A stretch of 64,000 nucleotides of DNA from M55B167 sp046482825 (GTDB taxonomy: Bacteria; Verrucomicrobiota; Kiritimatiellia; RFP12; UBA1067), in NCBI GenBank assembly GCA_046482825.1, contig JAWOEI010000092.1, positions 1-64,000 of the forward strand, in the 5' to 3' direction. Both the position numbers and the translations under genes were made by a program. Below the pieces are notes generated by a model. It was given only the letters and a program-made list of their open reading frames with translations, was not told the DNA's origin and did not search any database. Of the stretch, positions 43,932 through 53,416 are shown piece by piece; the first letter of the stretch is position 1, and the number at the start of each line of letters is the position of its first letter.

Positions 43932-44993
43932 TCAGGCCTTTTCCACTTCATCCGCCAGACGTTCAGCAGCATCCGGAACAGCCAGCACCTTAACTGCCTG
44001 CCCCATATGCACAAGCTGAAAGGGATTATTCATTTTAACAAAAAGGTATCGCATCAGAGACCGTGCTGTCAGTTCACTCTGTATGCCTTCATCGGCACCG
44101 CCCGCCTTCACCAGTGAAAACGCGTTATGATGCTGATGGTTGCGCACAGCCGAAGGAAGCGGAACAAGAAAAGCGGGCTTGCCCAGAAGAGACAGTTCAA
44201 AACAGGTAGAGGCTCCTGCTCTCGCTACCACAATATCAGCAGCGGCATACGCTTTTCCCATATCATCAATGAATGCGCTCACCTTGGCGGGCACCCCCTC
44301 CTTATGATAGAACTCACGAAGCTGCTGCTCGTCAGCTTTGCCGCTCTGATGAATCACAAAAAAATTCTCTGCCCCGTCTCGTCTGAGCAGGGCGGCGGCC
44401 TGAGATGCCAGCTGATTCAACCTGCGGGCACCCTGACTGCCTCCGGTCACAAAAATCACAAAGGCATCATCGGGCACATCTTCGAATGGCGTCTGGCCGA
44501 TCAGATCATTACGGACGGGAAGCCCCGTAAAACAGACTTCGCGTCCCTGCAGCCAGTTCCCGGTTTCCCTGAAACTGACCGCCGTACACTCTGCAAAACG
44601 CGACAGGAAGTCAACCGCTTTGCCAGGCACAGCGTTGGCTTCATGCAGAAAAACCGGTATATGACTCATACGGGCCGCCAGCACAGGCGGCAGACTCGTA
44701 TAACTTCCCATAGCCAGCAGGGCATCAGGTTTTAAATGATTGAAACCACGCAGGCAGCGGGAAAAAGAGCGCGGAAAAAAAGGCAGACTTTTCAGAGAGA
44801 GGCGAGGCGCCCCGGTAGCCATCTTATCGCCGTCCCACCCCTTTGCTGCCGCATTTTCTATATCACGTCCCGCAAGCCATATCGACACTCTGTGTCCACG
44901 TCTGCGCAGCACCCGGGCAACAGCCAGTCCCGGAAAAATATGTCCCCCCGTTCCCCCGCAGGCGACAACGTAACATTTTTTCTTATCAGTCAT
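43932..44993 (-). CDS. murG: Lipid II synthase MurG
   Basis: MurG (353 residues) adds GlcNAc to lipid I to form lipid II on the inner membrane face. The N-terminal glycosyltransferase loop is VACGGTGGHIFPGLAVA, and the UDP-sugar region has FVTGGSQGARRLNQ, VVARAGASTCFELSLLGKPAFLVPLP. ATG 44993 is chosen because AGGAGAAGGA precedes it; the frame could begin at 45008. It overlaps the murJ stop by eight bases, so the genes are coupled. Confidence 0.96.
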   Translation of the reverse strand: MTDKKKCYVVACGGTGGHIFPGLAVARVLRRRGHRVSIWLAGRDIENAAAKGWDGDKMATGAPRLSLKSLPFFPRSFSRCLRGFNHLKPDALLAMGSYTSLPPVLAARMSHIPVFLHEANAVPGKAVDFLSRFAECTAVSFRETGNWLQGREVCFTGLPVRNDLIGQTPFEDVPDDAFVIFVTGGSQGARRLNQLASQAAALLRRDGAENFFVIHQSGKADEQQLREFYHKEGVPAKVSAFIDDMGKAYAAADIVVARAGASTCFELSLLGKPAFLVPLPSAVRNHQHHNAFSLVKAGGADEGIQSELTARSLMRYLFVKMNNPFQLVHMGQAVKVLAVPDAAERLADEVEKA

Positions 44994-46626
44994 TCCTTCT
45001 CCTGACATGTTTTAACACAACATTCCCGAGATGTGAAAGTTCTTTCGCACAGAAAACAGCCATGAAACCGGAGTAAAGCATAATTGCTAAAATAACGGCA
45101 GTCAGAACCGAAATCAGACGGCATGCGCCGCAATCGGGCAGAACGGATACAATATAAACATGGAAAAAGCGGGTTGCAAAGGCCATCAGCCCCGCACATA
45201 GAAGAGCTCTCGAAAAAACAGAAACCAGCCGTTTTTCATTGATTGCACAGATACGCCTCCGGAAAATAAAGTAAAGAACAGAAACACTTACAGTACTGCA
45301 GACTACAGTGGAAAGCGCAATTCCCGCATGCTTCCAGCCGACAGGAAAAAATACAACACTGCATATATTCAGGGCGACATTCAGAATCAGAACCGACAGC
45401 GAAACCTTTGTCGGTGTTTTAATATCCTGCATTCCGTAAAAAGCAGGAACAACGGCCTTGTTGAAACTGAAAATCAGCAAGCCGGGCAGATATGCGCATA
45501 ACGCGCGGGATGTGAGAACAGAAGATTCCGCATCAAAAGCGCCGTTGCCGATGCCGTAAACCAGACTCATGACGGGCCTGGCAAGGGCCCCCAGTCCAAA
45601 TGCGCAGGGCAGCATCACCAGGGTCAGGTTCACCAGGGCATCTTCAAGGTCATCAGCCACACGAAACAACTCGTCATTAGCCGCATGCCGCGAAAACGCC
45701 GGAAGAAGAACCGTCATAAAGGCGGTACCGAAAATACCGAGAGGCAGATATATAAAACGCTCCGCATATCCAAGCGCAGCCGGTCCGTAACTGCCAGCCC
45801 AATAGGCCAGTATTTTATCTACACAGACGTTTATCTGCAGAATTCCGGCTCCCAGAACAGCCGGTCCCATCAAAGTCAGAATCCGTATGACGCCGGTATC
45901 ATTCAGAATTCCCTTGAAGCTCGGTCTGAAATAGAATCCCTCATGAATAAGAACAGGTATCTGTATCAGAATCTGCAGCATCCCGGCCACCAGGACAACC
46001 CCGCAGAGAATCATCAGCTGACGGCTTTTTTCAACATGTATGAAACTGCATATAATGAGCAGCGCCGCAATCCAGACGACATTCAGAACAAAAGGGGCAA
46101 AAGCCGAAACAGCAAACCGGCCGACAGAGTTGAGCATTCCCGCAACCATTGCCGCCACACATATCAACACCGCATAGGGAAGCAGAAGTCGTATCATAGG
46201 AAGGGGAAGAAGCCACTGACTTCCTGTGGGAAGAACAGCCGGAAGCAGGAAAGACACGCCGATACCGGCAAGCACAACAGCTGAAAGCGTTATCACCAGC
46301 AGCCCGATAACATGCATGGCCAGTCTGTTGGCTCTGCTCCGGCCATTCTGCTGCAATTCCCGGTTAAAAACAGGAACAAAAGCTCCGGCGAGAGCACCCT
46401 CACCGAAAAGCCGACGAAAAAGATTAGGCACAAGAAAGGCAATATCAAATGCGGATTTCAATGCGCTTGTACCAAAAAAGTACGCCATAATCATCTCACG
46501 CACAAGGCCGCCGATACGGCTGAGAAGGGTCATCAGGCTTACCACCGAGGCTGATTTCACCAAGCGGGCTTTATGAGCGCTTACAGACCGGAGTCGTGAT
46601 CCGGGGTGTTGTTGATCTGTTGACAT
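44986..46626 (-). CDS. murJ: Lipid II flippase MurJ
   Basis: MurJ (546 residues) moves lipid II across the inner membrane. It has about 14 helices of the MOP superfamily, with the family segments SLMTLLSRIGGLVREMIMAYFFG, FLVPNLFRRLFGEGALAGAFVPVF and NAFYGMQDIKTPTKVS-like sequence (PAFYGMQDIKTPTKV). It lies between lpxK and murG, nine bases after the former, and overlaps murG. This links lipid II assembly with lipid A synthesis in one transcript. Confidence 0.96.
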   Translation of the reverse strand: MSTDQQHPGSRLRSVSAHKARLVKSASVVSLMTLLSRIGGLVREMIMAYFFGTSALKSAFDIAFLVPNLFRRLFGEGALAGAFVPVFNRELQQNGRSRANRLAMHVIGLLVITLSAVVLAGIGVSFLLPAVLPTGSQWLLPLPMIRLLLPYAVLICVAAMVAGMLNSVGRFAVSAFAPFVLNVVWIAALLIICSFIHVEKSRQLMILCGVVLVAGMLQILIQIPVLIHEGFYFRPSFKGILNDTGVIRILTLMGPAVLGAGILQINVCVDKILAYWAGSYGPAALGYAERFIYLPLGIFGTAFMTVLLPAFSRHAANDELFRVADDLEDALVNLTLVMLPCAFGLGALARPVMSLVYGIGNGAFDAESSVLTSRALCAYLPGLLIFSFNKAVVPAFYGMQDIKTPTKVSLSVLILNVALNICSVVFFPVGWKHAGIALSTVVCSTVSVSVLYFIFRRRICAINEKRLVSVFSRALLCAGLMAFATRFFHVYIVSVLPDCGACRLISVLTAVILAIMLYSGFMAVFCAKELSHLGNVVLKHVRRRND

Positions 46627-46635
46627 GGATTTCCG

Positions 46636-47820
46636 TCAGCTCCGTTTTTTTGCATCAATCCGGCCTATTATCCTGTCTATGGCTTCAATAAAGTTATGCG
46701 CACCGGCCATAATTTCAATATCCACCCGCACATAATAGACAGGCACAGCTGTGCGGGTCAGTTTCGGAAAACGGACCGCATCTTTCTCTGTAGTTATCAG
46801 CGCCTCGGCACCCAGTTTATGCGCTTTGTTGATGGCATCGATAATCTCCTGGGCCTGATAGCGGTGATGATCGGCATAACGCTCAAAACTGATCAGTTTC
46901 GCCCCCAGCTTACGCAGGGAACTTTCAAAACTCTGGGGTACCGCAATACCTGAAAGCGACGCCACCCGCCTGCCCCTGAGCCAGTCGAGCTGAATTTTTT
47001 CGTCAGAATAGACATTGCACAGAAAACGCGGCATATGGCAGCACTCGATGACATCAGCTGACGGATTCAGCCGGGCTATAGTTTCACGCAGCTCTTCCGA
47101 TTGTCCGTCTGATTTGCTTATAAATATAAAATCAGCCCGTTTAAGATTTTTCGCCGGTTCCCGCAGCACTCCCCGCGGAAGTATATTCCCGTTACCGAAG
47201 GGATTCGTTTTATCCACAAGCACAACATCGACATGATGCTTCAGTTTCTGATACTGAAGTCCGTCATCCAGAATAAGAATATCCCTTTTAAAGCGCTTGA
47301 TTGCATATTTGCCGCTCTTGACGCGGTTTTTATCCACAAGCACAACAACACCGGGAAGATTACTTGCCAGCATATAGGGTTCATCACCACCCATTTCGCT
47401 ATCCAGCAAAATATTATCGCCATCACTGACAACTCGCGGGGGCTGATATTTCTCTTCAAATCTGCGATACCAGGGCAGTTCCTTTTTACGATAACCGCGG
47501 CTCAGAATGGCGACACGGCGTCCGCGCTTATGTAGTTCACGGGCAAAAATCTCGACAACAGGTGTTTTACCTGTACCGCCAGCGGTCACATTCCCGACAC
47601 TGATAACCTGGCATCCCAGCGGATAACTGTGCAGGATGCGCTCTTTGTACAGGAAGAGTCGCACCAGAACCACATGCTTAAACGCAAGGGAGATCCCTTT
47701 CAGAATCCCGAGCAGCATACGTACGGGAAAGGGCTGATTCTGATCCGCGCCGGGAAGCTGGATAATTCTTACCAGATAACGTTCCAGCCGTTCTGATCTG
47801 CTGATTTTTGACTTGGGCAT
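46636..47820 (-). CDS. lpxK: Tetraacyldisaccharide 4'-kinase
   Basis: LpxK (394 residues) phosphorylates the 4' position of the lipid A precursor at the inner membrane. The Walker A-type motif is VGNVTAGGTGKTPVVE, followed by RRVAILSRGY, GGDEPYMLA and LILDDGLQYQKLKHHVDVVLVD. An N-terminal amphipathic segment of about 70 residues precedes the kinase core, and the C-terminal half has HHRYQAQEI and LITTEKDAVRFPKL. It heads the lpxK-murJ-murG run. Its presence shows that the cell makes lipid A. Confidence 0.96.
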   Translation of the reverse strand: MPKSKISRSERLERYLVRIIQLPGADQNQPFPVRMLLGILKGISLAFKHVVLVRLFLYKERILHSYPLGCQVISVGNVTAGGTGKTPVVEIFARELHKRGRRVAILSRGYRKKELPWYRRFEEKYQPPRVVSDGDNILLDSEMGGDEPYMLASNLPGVVVLVDKNRVKSGKYAIKRFKRDILILDDGLQYQKLKHHVDVVLVDKTNPFGNGNILPRGVLREPAKNLKRADFIFISKSDGQSEELRETIARLNPSADVIECCHMPRFLCNVYSDEKIQLDWLRGRRVASLSGIAVPQSFESSLRKLGAKLISFERYADHHRYQAQEIIDAINKAHKLGAEALITTEKDAVRFPKLTRTAVPVYYVRVDIEIMAGAHNFIEAIDRIIGRIDAKKRS

Positions 47821-48029
47821 AAATTAAACTTTTTTTAGCTGAATGGTGCTAAATATTGCTTTATTAACGCGAAAAAGTCAAAAAAATAACAACAGCATAT
47901 TGACAAACAAAAAGCATATATTCATACTGGCTCCGCATTCATCGCAGCGGAATACAGTTTTTACGGCATGTCATCACCTGAAACGGTATAATATGCACCG
48001 GAAATAAATACAGTTACGGAATTCAGCAG
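47821..48029 (+). promoter_or_regulatory. Divergent promoter region of lpxK and hemW
   Basis: On the plus strand TTGACA (47900-47905) and CATACT (47923-47928) are spaced by 17 bases and would start transcription near 47935, about 95 bases before hemW. The lpxK promoter on the other strand is not clear. No open frame lies here. Confidence 0.5.
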
Positions 48030-49166
48030 GTGATTCCTCATTTGTACATACACATCCCCTTTTGCTCCAGCAAATGTTTCTACTGCGTTTTTTACTCTGA
48101 AACAGGCATCGGCAGAAATGAGGTTTCAGAATATCCGTCTTTACTCGGCAAAGAGCTGACGCTTAATACACAGCTCTTCCCGCCCCTGCAGCCGCAGACC
48201 ATATACATAGGCGGCGGCACCCCGTCTCTTCTGGGAGCTGAGGGTTTTGCAAAACTGACTGAACAGCTCGAAAAATTCGTAAATCCGAAAACTCTGGAAG
48301 AGTGGAGCGTTGAAATCAACCCGTCCAGCGCCAGCGCGGAACTTTTTGAAACAATGCACAGATGCGGAGTCAGCCGCCTTACCTTCGGCGCCCAGAGCTT
48401 CAACAATCCAATTCTTGAAACAGTTAACCGCAATCATAATGCGCAATGCGCTGTCGAGGCTGTAAAATCTGCCGCGGAACACGGATTCAGCAACATAGGC
48501 ATTGACCTGATAGCAGGACTGCCGGGAACCACAGCAAAGAGCTGGCGCAAGGATATGAAAACCGCACTATTGCTGAATCCGAAGCATATATCGATTTATG
48601 CGCTCACTGTTGAAAAAGGCACACCCCTCGCTGCGATGAACTCAAACGGGCTCCTGCTCCCGTCTGAAGAAGAGCTGATGGATAGAATCCGGGAAGGAGA
48701 AACAATCCTGACCGCAGAGGGTTTCATTCGTTACGAAATATCCAACTATGCACTGCCTGGTTATGAGTGCAGACACAACCTCGGAATATGGCGCGGCAAT
48801 GACTACATGGGAATCGGCCCTGCGGCAGCATCACGTATCAAGCTGAAACGGCAGGAAAACATCCCTGATTTCAGGCGGTGGCGTAACGCTCTCGGCAGAA
48901 ATCATCTTCCTCCCCGGCTCAGCGGCATACTCTCTCCTAAAGATGATGCGCTCGAACGGGTTCTTTTCCGAATGCGTCTGAATGAAGGCTTTTCCGTCAC
49001 AGACTGTTTAAAGGAGTATCCCCTGCTGAAAACACGTGAACAGAGATGGCAGAAAACACTGGAGCATCTGGCGGAAAGCAATGCAGTGGAAAAGAATGGA
49101 GACAGCTGGCGGCTGACACAACGCGGCCGTGAAGTATGTGATTATGTAATTCGGGAGTTGATATGA
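48030..49166 (+). CDS. hemW: HemW-like radical SAM protein
   Basis: HemW (378 residues) is a radical SAM, heme-binding protein related to coproporphyrinogen dehydrogenase HemN and is thought to be a heme chaperone. The cluster motif reads PFCSSKCFYCVFYS (CX3CX2C), followed by YIGGGTPSLL and a GIDLIAGLPG segment. The fourth cysteine-containing extension of true HemN is missing, so HemW is the better name. The C-terminal HemN domain reads LERVLFRMRLNEGFSV. GTG 48030 is the only early start fitting the family N-terminus (MIPHLYIHIPFC). Confidence 0.9.
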   Translation: MIPHLYIHIPFCSSKCFYCVFYSETGIGRNEVSEYPSLLGKELTLNTQLFPPLQPQTIYIGGGTPSLLGAEGFAKLTEQLEKFVNPKTLEEWSVEINPSSASAELFETMHRCGVSRLTFGAQSFNNPILETVNRNHNAQCAVEAVKSAAEHGFSNIGIDLIAGLPGTTAKSWRKDMKTALLLNPKHISIYALTVEKGTPLAAMNSNGLLLPSEEELMDRIREGETILTAEGFIRYEISNYALPGYECRHNLGIWRGNDYMGIGPAAASRIKLKRQENIPDFRRWRNALGRNHLPPRLSGILSPKDDALERVLFRMRLNEGFSVTDCLKEYPLLKTREQRWQKTLEHLAESNAVEKNGDSWRLTQRGREVCDYVIRELI

Positions 49167-49305
49167 AACGCGAGTCTGCCATCATACATGATCAACTGCG
49201 AAACAGACCTCTGGTGAACACAGGCGCAACTTAATGATGGAATCCTGCCTTCAAAGCAGATATAATACGAATAAATTCAATTAAACCTGTAAGTGTTGGA
49301 GAAAT

Positions 49306-50208
49306 ATGCATATAGCAGACGAAATTCTGGATCTGAAAAAAAAACGCAACGCCGTAATTCTCGCGCATAATTATCAGATAGGCGAAGTCCAGGACATTTC
49401 TGATTTCAATGGTGATTCACTTGAACTGGCACGCAAGGCAACGGATATCGACTCAGATGTCATTGTGTTCTGCGGTGTTCATTTCATGGCCGAAACTGCG
49501 GCGATACTGAATCCCGGAAAAACCGTCCTGCTTCCGGATGCAGGTGCCGGGTGTCCAATGGCGGATATGATCACCGGCGAGCAGCTACGCAAACTCAAAG
49601 CGGAACATCCCGATGCCAAGGTGCTCTGCTATGTTAACAGCACGGCGGAAATCAAGGCTGAAAGCGACTGCTGTGTCACATCCTCCAATGCCGTAAAGGT
49701 GGCCGGACATTACCCGCCCGACCAGGAAATCATCTTTGTTCCGGATCGACACCTCGGCTCATACACAGCGGAACAGCTGGGGCGCAAATTCATACTCTGG
49801 CCCGGATTCTGTCCCACGCACGCCCGTTTCATGGAGCAGCAGATAAAAACCAGACGCACGGAATATCCTGAAGCCGTTGTTATGGTTCACCCTGAAAGTC
49901 CGAAACCGGTGTGTGATGCGGCCGATAAAGTTCTTTCAACCGGAGGTATGTGCCAGTTCGCTCTGTCATCCGATAAGAAAGAGTTTATAGTCGGTACGGA
50001 AACCGGCATCATACACAGACTTAAAAAGGAAAATACCGATAAAACCTTTATCCCCCTGCACGACAGAGCCATTTGCCCGAATATGAAGAAAATCAACCTC
50101 GAAAAAATCCTCTGGTCATTGAAGGACATGAAACCTGAAATCCGGGTTCCGGAACCAACAGCTTCAAGAGCACGCATCGCCATTGAAAAAATGCTGGAAC
50201 TTTCATGA
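49306..50208 (+). CDS. nadA: Quinolinate synthase
   Basis: NadA (300 residues) condenses iminoaspartate with dihydroxyacetone phosphate to quinolinate for NAD synthesis. Canonical segments are AVILAHNYQIGEVQDISDF, VIVFCGVHFMAETAAIL and LPDAGAGCPMADM. The 4Fe-4S ligands are the Cys in VHPESPK-adjacent CDAADKVLSTGGMCQF region and the Cys in RAICPNMKKINL, together with one in VFCGVHF or CPMAD. TTGGAG precedes ATG 49306. TATAAT at 49261-49266 is a possible -10 box without a good -35. nadB and nadC are not in the window. Confidence 0.96.
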   Translation: MHIADEILDLKKKRNAVILAHNYQIGEVQDISDFNGDSLELARKATDIDSDVIVFCGVHFMAETAAILNPGKTVLLPDAGAGCPMADMITGEQLRKLKAEHPDAKVLCYVNSTAEIKAESDCCVTSSNAVKVAGHYPPDQEIIFVPDRHLGSYTAEQLGRKFILWPGFCPTHARFMEQQIKTRRTEYPEAVVMVHPESPKPVCDAADKVLSTGGMCQFALSSDKKEFIVGTETGIIHRLKKENTDKTFIPLHDRAICPNMKKINLEKILWSLKDMKPEIRVPEPTASRARIAIEKMLELS

Positions 50209-50225
50209 GCTAACCAAGATGCAGA

Positions 50226-50675
50226 ATGAATAAATTTTTTTACATATCGCTCACAGCTGCCGTTCTGCTTGCTGGCTGTCTGACGAACAGGCAACTGATT
50301 GCAGAGCGTATTCAGGAAAAACAGAGTTTCTTCAGTTCCCTGCCTCCGGCAAAACAGGAGCGGCTGAGAAAAGGGGAAATTCAGACCGGAGATTCCAGAG
50401 ATGCAGTCTGGATTGTATATGGTGATCCTGATCGTAAATTCACCAGAGTCAGCGGCAGCAGCACCAATGAGATATGGTCATATTCCGCCTGTGAATTTGA
50501 CCGTTTCGACCGGCTGCGTCCTTTATACCATCCTGTCCGTGCCTCCAGCGGACGAACCATCTGGCGCAGTGACTACATCTGGACTTCTGAAATCGGTTAT
50601 CAGGTATATGAGTACATGCGTATCGAATTTGAAAACAACCGCATCAAGGGTTATGAAGAGGAAAAACGGAAGTAA
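50226..50675 (+). CDS. Small lipoprotein, BamE-like
   Basis: The 149-residue product has a lipoprotein signal, FFYISLTAAVLLAGC, with the cysteine at residue 18. The mature part contains LRKGEIQTGDSRDAVWIVYGDPDRKFTR, with STNEIWSYS after it. This pattern, a helix followed by GxxxxxVxxxxGxPD and a W-Y strand, is shared with SmpA/OmlA (BamE) and related outer-membrane lipoproteins. Only one domain is present. It lies between nadA and the epimerase gene, 17 bases after nadA and 9 before the next, so it is in the same transcript, but nothing here links it to NAD synthesis. Confidence 0.65.
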   Translation: MNKFFYISLTAAVLLAGCLTNRQLIAERIQEKQSFFSSLPPAKQERLRKGEIQTGDSRDAVWIVYGDPDRKFTRVSGSSTNEIWSYSACEFDRFDRLRPLYHPVRASSGRTIWRSDYIWTSEIGYQVYEYMRIEFENNRIKGYEEEKRK

Positions 50676-50684
50676 GAAGACAAT

Positions 50685-51578
50685 ATGGAGATAAACGAAC
50701 TTAACAACAAATTCGCAACAGCCGGTCGGATCGCGTTCAGACAGTCAGCACAGGGTACAGCTGAAGCTGTTCTTGTCAACGGCTACGGTTCCTGTGAAAT
50801 ATCACTTTACGGCGGTCGCATTCTGAACTACCGCCCCATGGGACATACTCCCGCTCTGTTCACAGACAGCGAAAGCACACACCCGGAAGAAAAACCGATA
50901 TGCGGGGGCATCCCTCTGTACTGGCCGTGGGTCGGTTCTTCGCCAGCAGAAAAACTTCCGCGGCACGGCTTTGCCCGCCTGATGCGCTGGGATGTTCTGT
51001 CGGCTTCGTGTGACAGCATAACTTCTGAAATCACGCTGGGCTTATCAAAAACAGAGGAATCTCTGAAAATGTGGCCTTACAGCTTCGAACTCATACAGAA
51101 AATATCCCTCACAGACAATCTTTCCGTTGAAGTCACAACCGTCAACAAAGGCAGTACACCATTTGAAATTTCACAATCGATCCACCCCTTCTTCAAACTC
51201 CGCGACATCACACAAACAAAGGTCATAGGGCTGGAAAATATTGGATACACCAACCTTTTGACAGGAAACAAATCCGTTCAGAACGGCCCCTTTAGCATAG
51301 ACAAAGAAACATATCTCATATACAGTGCGAAAAATCAGTCCTGCGCTCTGCGTGAAAGCGGAACAGGACGAAGCATTCTGATTGCAACAGACGGCGCGGA
51401 CAAAATGATTGTGTGGAACCCTTGGGATAACAAAACAGAAACACCCGAAGGTTTCCAGAATGATGCATACCGTAAAATGATCGTCGTTGCGCCCGCTCAC
51501 ACAGCCGATGCGCCCGTCACCCTGAAACCAGCGGAAAGCATCACAATTAAAACTGCTATACAGATTATGCTTTCATGA
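50685..51578 (+). CDS. Glucose-6-phosphate 1-epimerase-like mutarotase
   Basis: The 297-residue enzyme belongs to the aldose 1-epimerase fold and most resembles the D-hexose-6-phosphate mutarotase YeaD. Matching segments are GSCEISLYGGRILNYRP, PICGGIPLYWPWVGSS and PRHGFARLMRWDVLS, whose histidine and arginine line the active site, then ISQSIHPFFKLRD and IVWNPWDNKT. It converts alpha- and beta-anomers of hexose 6-phosphates. Its stop overlaps the next gene's start by four bases. Confidence 0.87.
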   Translation: MEINELNNKFATAGRIAFRQSAQGTAEAVLVNGYGSCEISLYGGRILNYRPMGHTPALFTDSESTHPEEKPICGGIPLYWPWVGSSPAEKLPRHGFARLMRWDVLSASCDSITSEITLGLSKTEESLKMWPYSFELIQKISLTDNLSVEVTTVNKGSTPFEISQSIHPFFKLRDITQTKVIGLENIGYTNLLTGNKSVQNGPFSIDKETYLIYSAKNQSCALRESGTGRSILIATDGADKMIVWNPWDNKTETPEGFQNDAYRKMIVVAPAHTADAPVTLKPAESITIKTAIQIMLS

Positions 51579-52018
51579 AACAGTTAAAACGCTATATTCC
51601 GGCTCTGGCCGCCACCCTCCTGATACTCCTGCTTTCACTGGTGAATCCGGAAAAACTGCCTGATGTTTCGGCCTTGCATTTTGCAGGTGCGGATAAACTC
51701 ATCCACCTGCTTATGTATGCTACCCTGACTGCCGCCTGGGGGTATGCTCTCCCGAAAGAAAAGCGCAGTGAAGTCCGCCTTCTTTTCATACTGGTGTTCG
51801 TAACCTCACTTTACGGGCTTCTGCTGGAATTCTGTCAGTCTTACTTCACAGCATCACGTTCAATGGATAAACTTGATGCTCTGGCAAATCTTACAGGTGC
51901 TGTAACAGCGGCAGCTGCAATTTACGTCATTCGTAAATTGCAGCTGTCCGGTTCAGTGCCGTGTGGGGAGCACTGGCCTACGAAGAACTCAAAAGCCGCA
52001 AATCAGAAATCAGAATGA
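51575..52018 (+). CDS. VanZ-like membrane protein
   Basis: The 147-residue protein has four membrane helices and the VanZ-like pattern: ADKLIHLLMYATLTAAWGYAL, then VTSLYGLLLEFCQSYFTASRSMDKLDALANLTGAVTAAA. The invariant DK.xH of helix 2 and the E.xQ and D..aN pair of helices 3-4 are present. VanZ-like proteins are widespread and their biochemical role is not established; a link to glycopeptide resistance should not be read from the name. It overlaps the epimerase gene (ATGA) and ends 64 bases before rarA. Confidence 0.8.
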   Translation: MKQLKRYIPALAATLLILLLSLVNPEKLPDVSALHFAGADKLIHLLMYATLTAAWGYALPKEKRSEVRLLFILVFVTSLYGLLLEFCQSYFTASRSMDKLDALANLTGAVTAAAAIYVIRKLQLSGSVPCGEHWPTKNSKAANQKSE

Positions 52019-52082
52019 TTACCGTAAAAAATTTTCACTGAATATCAGTTACCGCTGCTTTGCCAGGAAGAAACGGTTCCAC

Positions 52083-53387
52083 ATGCAGAATACAGATCTA
52101 TTTTCAGAAAACAACGCCGGCACAACTCCACTGGCTGCCGCGATGCGTCCTGCAACCCTGGATGATATTGTCGGACAGCGCCATATTCTGGGAGAAGGCA
52201 AGCTTCTGCGCCGTGTAATTGAAGCGGACCGTCTGACCAACCTGATTTTCTACGGACCTCCCGGATGCGGTAAAACCACCTTGGCTGAAGTCATCGCCCG
52301 GGTTACTGAATGTCGTTTTGAACGTTCCAGCGGAGTGCTTTCCAATGTAGCGGCTCTGCGCAAGATATGTGAAGAGGCAAGACTGGTACGCAACCGGCAG
52401 ACCACCGTCCTGTTTATCGATGAAATACACCGCTTCAACAAATCACAGCAGGACACACTGCTCCCCTATGTTGAAGACGGCAGTGTTATCCTGATCGGAG
52501 CTACAACACACAACCCCAATGTTTTTGTCAACTCACCGCTGACATCCCGCTCGCTGGTATTTGAACTACAGCCGCTGGATGAAGATGATATTGTCATTCT
52601 GATTAAACGCGCTCTCAGCGATAAAATCCGCGGACTCGGCAATGCAGACGCCGTTATAAACGATGAAGCTGCCGCTTTCCTGGCAACAATCTGCGATGGA
52701 GACGCCCGCCGTGCGCTGACTGCACTTGAGGTTGCAGTACGTTCAACGCCACACTCGGAGGATGGTGTTGTTCATATTACAACTGATGTAATGCAGGACT
52801 GTGTACAGCGCAGGATGGTCCTTTACGACCGCAACGAAGACGGGCATTACGATACTATTTCAGCTTTCATTAAATCTGTCCGCGGCTCGGATCCTGATGC
52901 TGCCGTGTACTGGCTGGCAAAGATGATAGAAGCGGGGGAAGACCCCCGTTTTATAGCCCGGCGCCTCATTATCCTGGCATCCGAAGATATAGGCAATGCG
53001 GATCCCCGCGGTCTGACACTCGCAGTTTCCGCCATGCAGGCGGTCTCTTTTATCGGCATGCCGGAAGCACGCATAACCCTGGCACAGGCGACAACCTATC
53101 TGGCCACATCACCGAAAAGCAACGCCTCATACAAAGCAGTTGATGATGCCTTGCGGGATATCCGTTCAGGACGTGTAATGGCTGTTCCCGAACACCTCAG
53201 GAATATGCATGTCAAATCGTACGGAAAAGATCTGGACAATGCGGAATACAGATATCCGCACGATTTCAAGGATACAAAAGCGGAACAGGATTACATTCCT
53301 GTGAACAGAACCTATTACCGGCCTGTTGAACGCGGTTATGAGGATACCATCAGAAAGCGCATGGAACGCTTTCGCCGGAAAAAATAA
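52083..53387 (+). CDS. rarA: Replication-associated recombination protein A
   Basis: RarA/MgsA (434 residues) is a AAA+ ATPase that acts at stalled replication forks. The start MQNTDLFSENNAGTTPLAAAMRP followed by TLDDIVGQRHILGEGK is canonical, so ATG 52083 is chosen over the open frame to 51963. Walker A is FYGPPGCGKTTLAE, Walker B VLFIDEIHRFNKSQQD, sensor 1 LIGATTHNP. The C-terminal tetramerisation region has VYWLAKMIEAGEDPRFIARRLIILASEDIG. A C-terminal basic end (KRMERFRRKK) follows. Confidence 0.97.
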   Translation: MQNTDLFSENNAGTTPLAAAMRPATLDDIVGQRHILGEGKLLRRVIEADRLTNLIFYGPPGCGKTTLAEVIARVTECRFERSSGVLSNVAALRKICEEARLVRNRQTTVLFIDEIHRFNKSQQDTLLPYVEDGSVILIGATTHNPNVFVNSPLTSRSLVFELQPLDEDDIVILIKRALSDKIRGLGNADAVINDEAAAFLATICDGDARRALTALEVAVRSTPHSEDGVVHITTDVMQDCVQRRMVLYDRNEDGHYDTISAFIKSVRGSDPDAAVYWLAKMIEAGEDPRFIARRLIILASEDIGNADPRGLTLAVSAMQAVSFIGMPEARITLAQATTYLATSPKSNASYKAVDDALRDIRSGRVMAVPEHLRNMHVKSYGKDLDNAEYRYPHDFKDTKAEQDYIPVNRTYYRPVERGYEDTIRKRMERFRRKK

Positions 53388-53416
53388 GTTCCTTAATTTC
53401 AAATGCCGCAAACAGT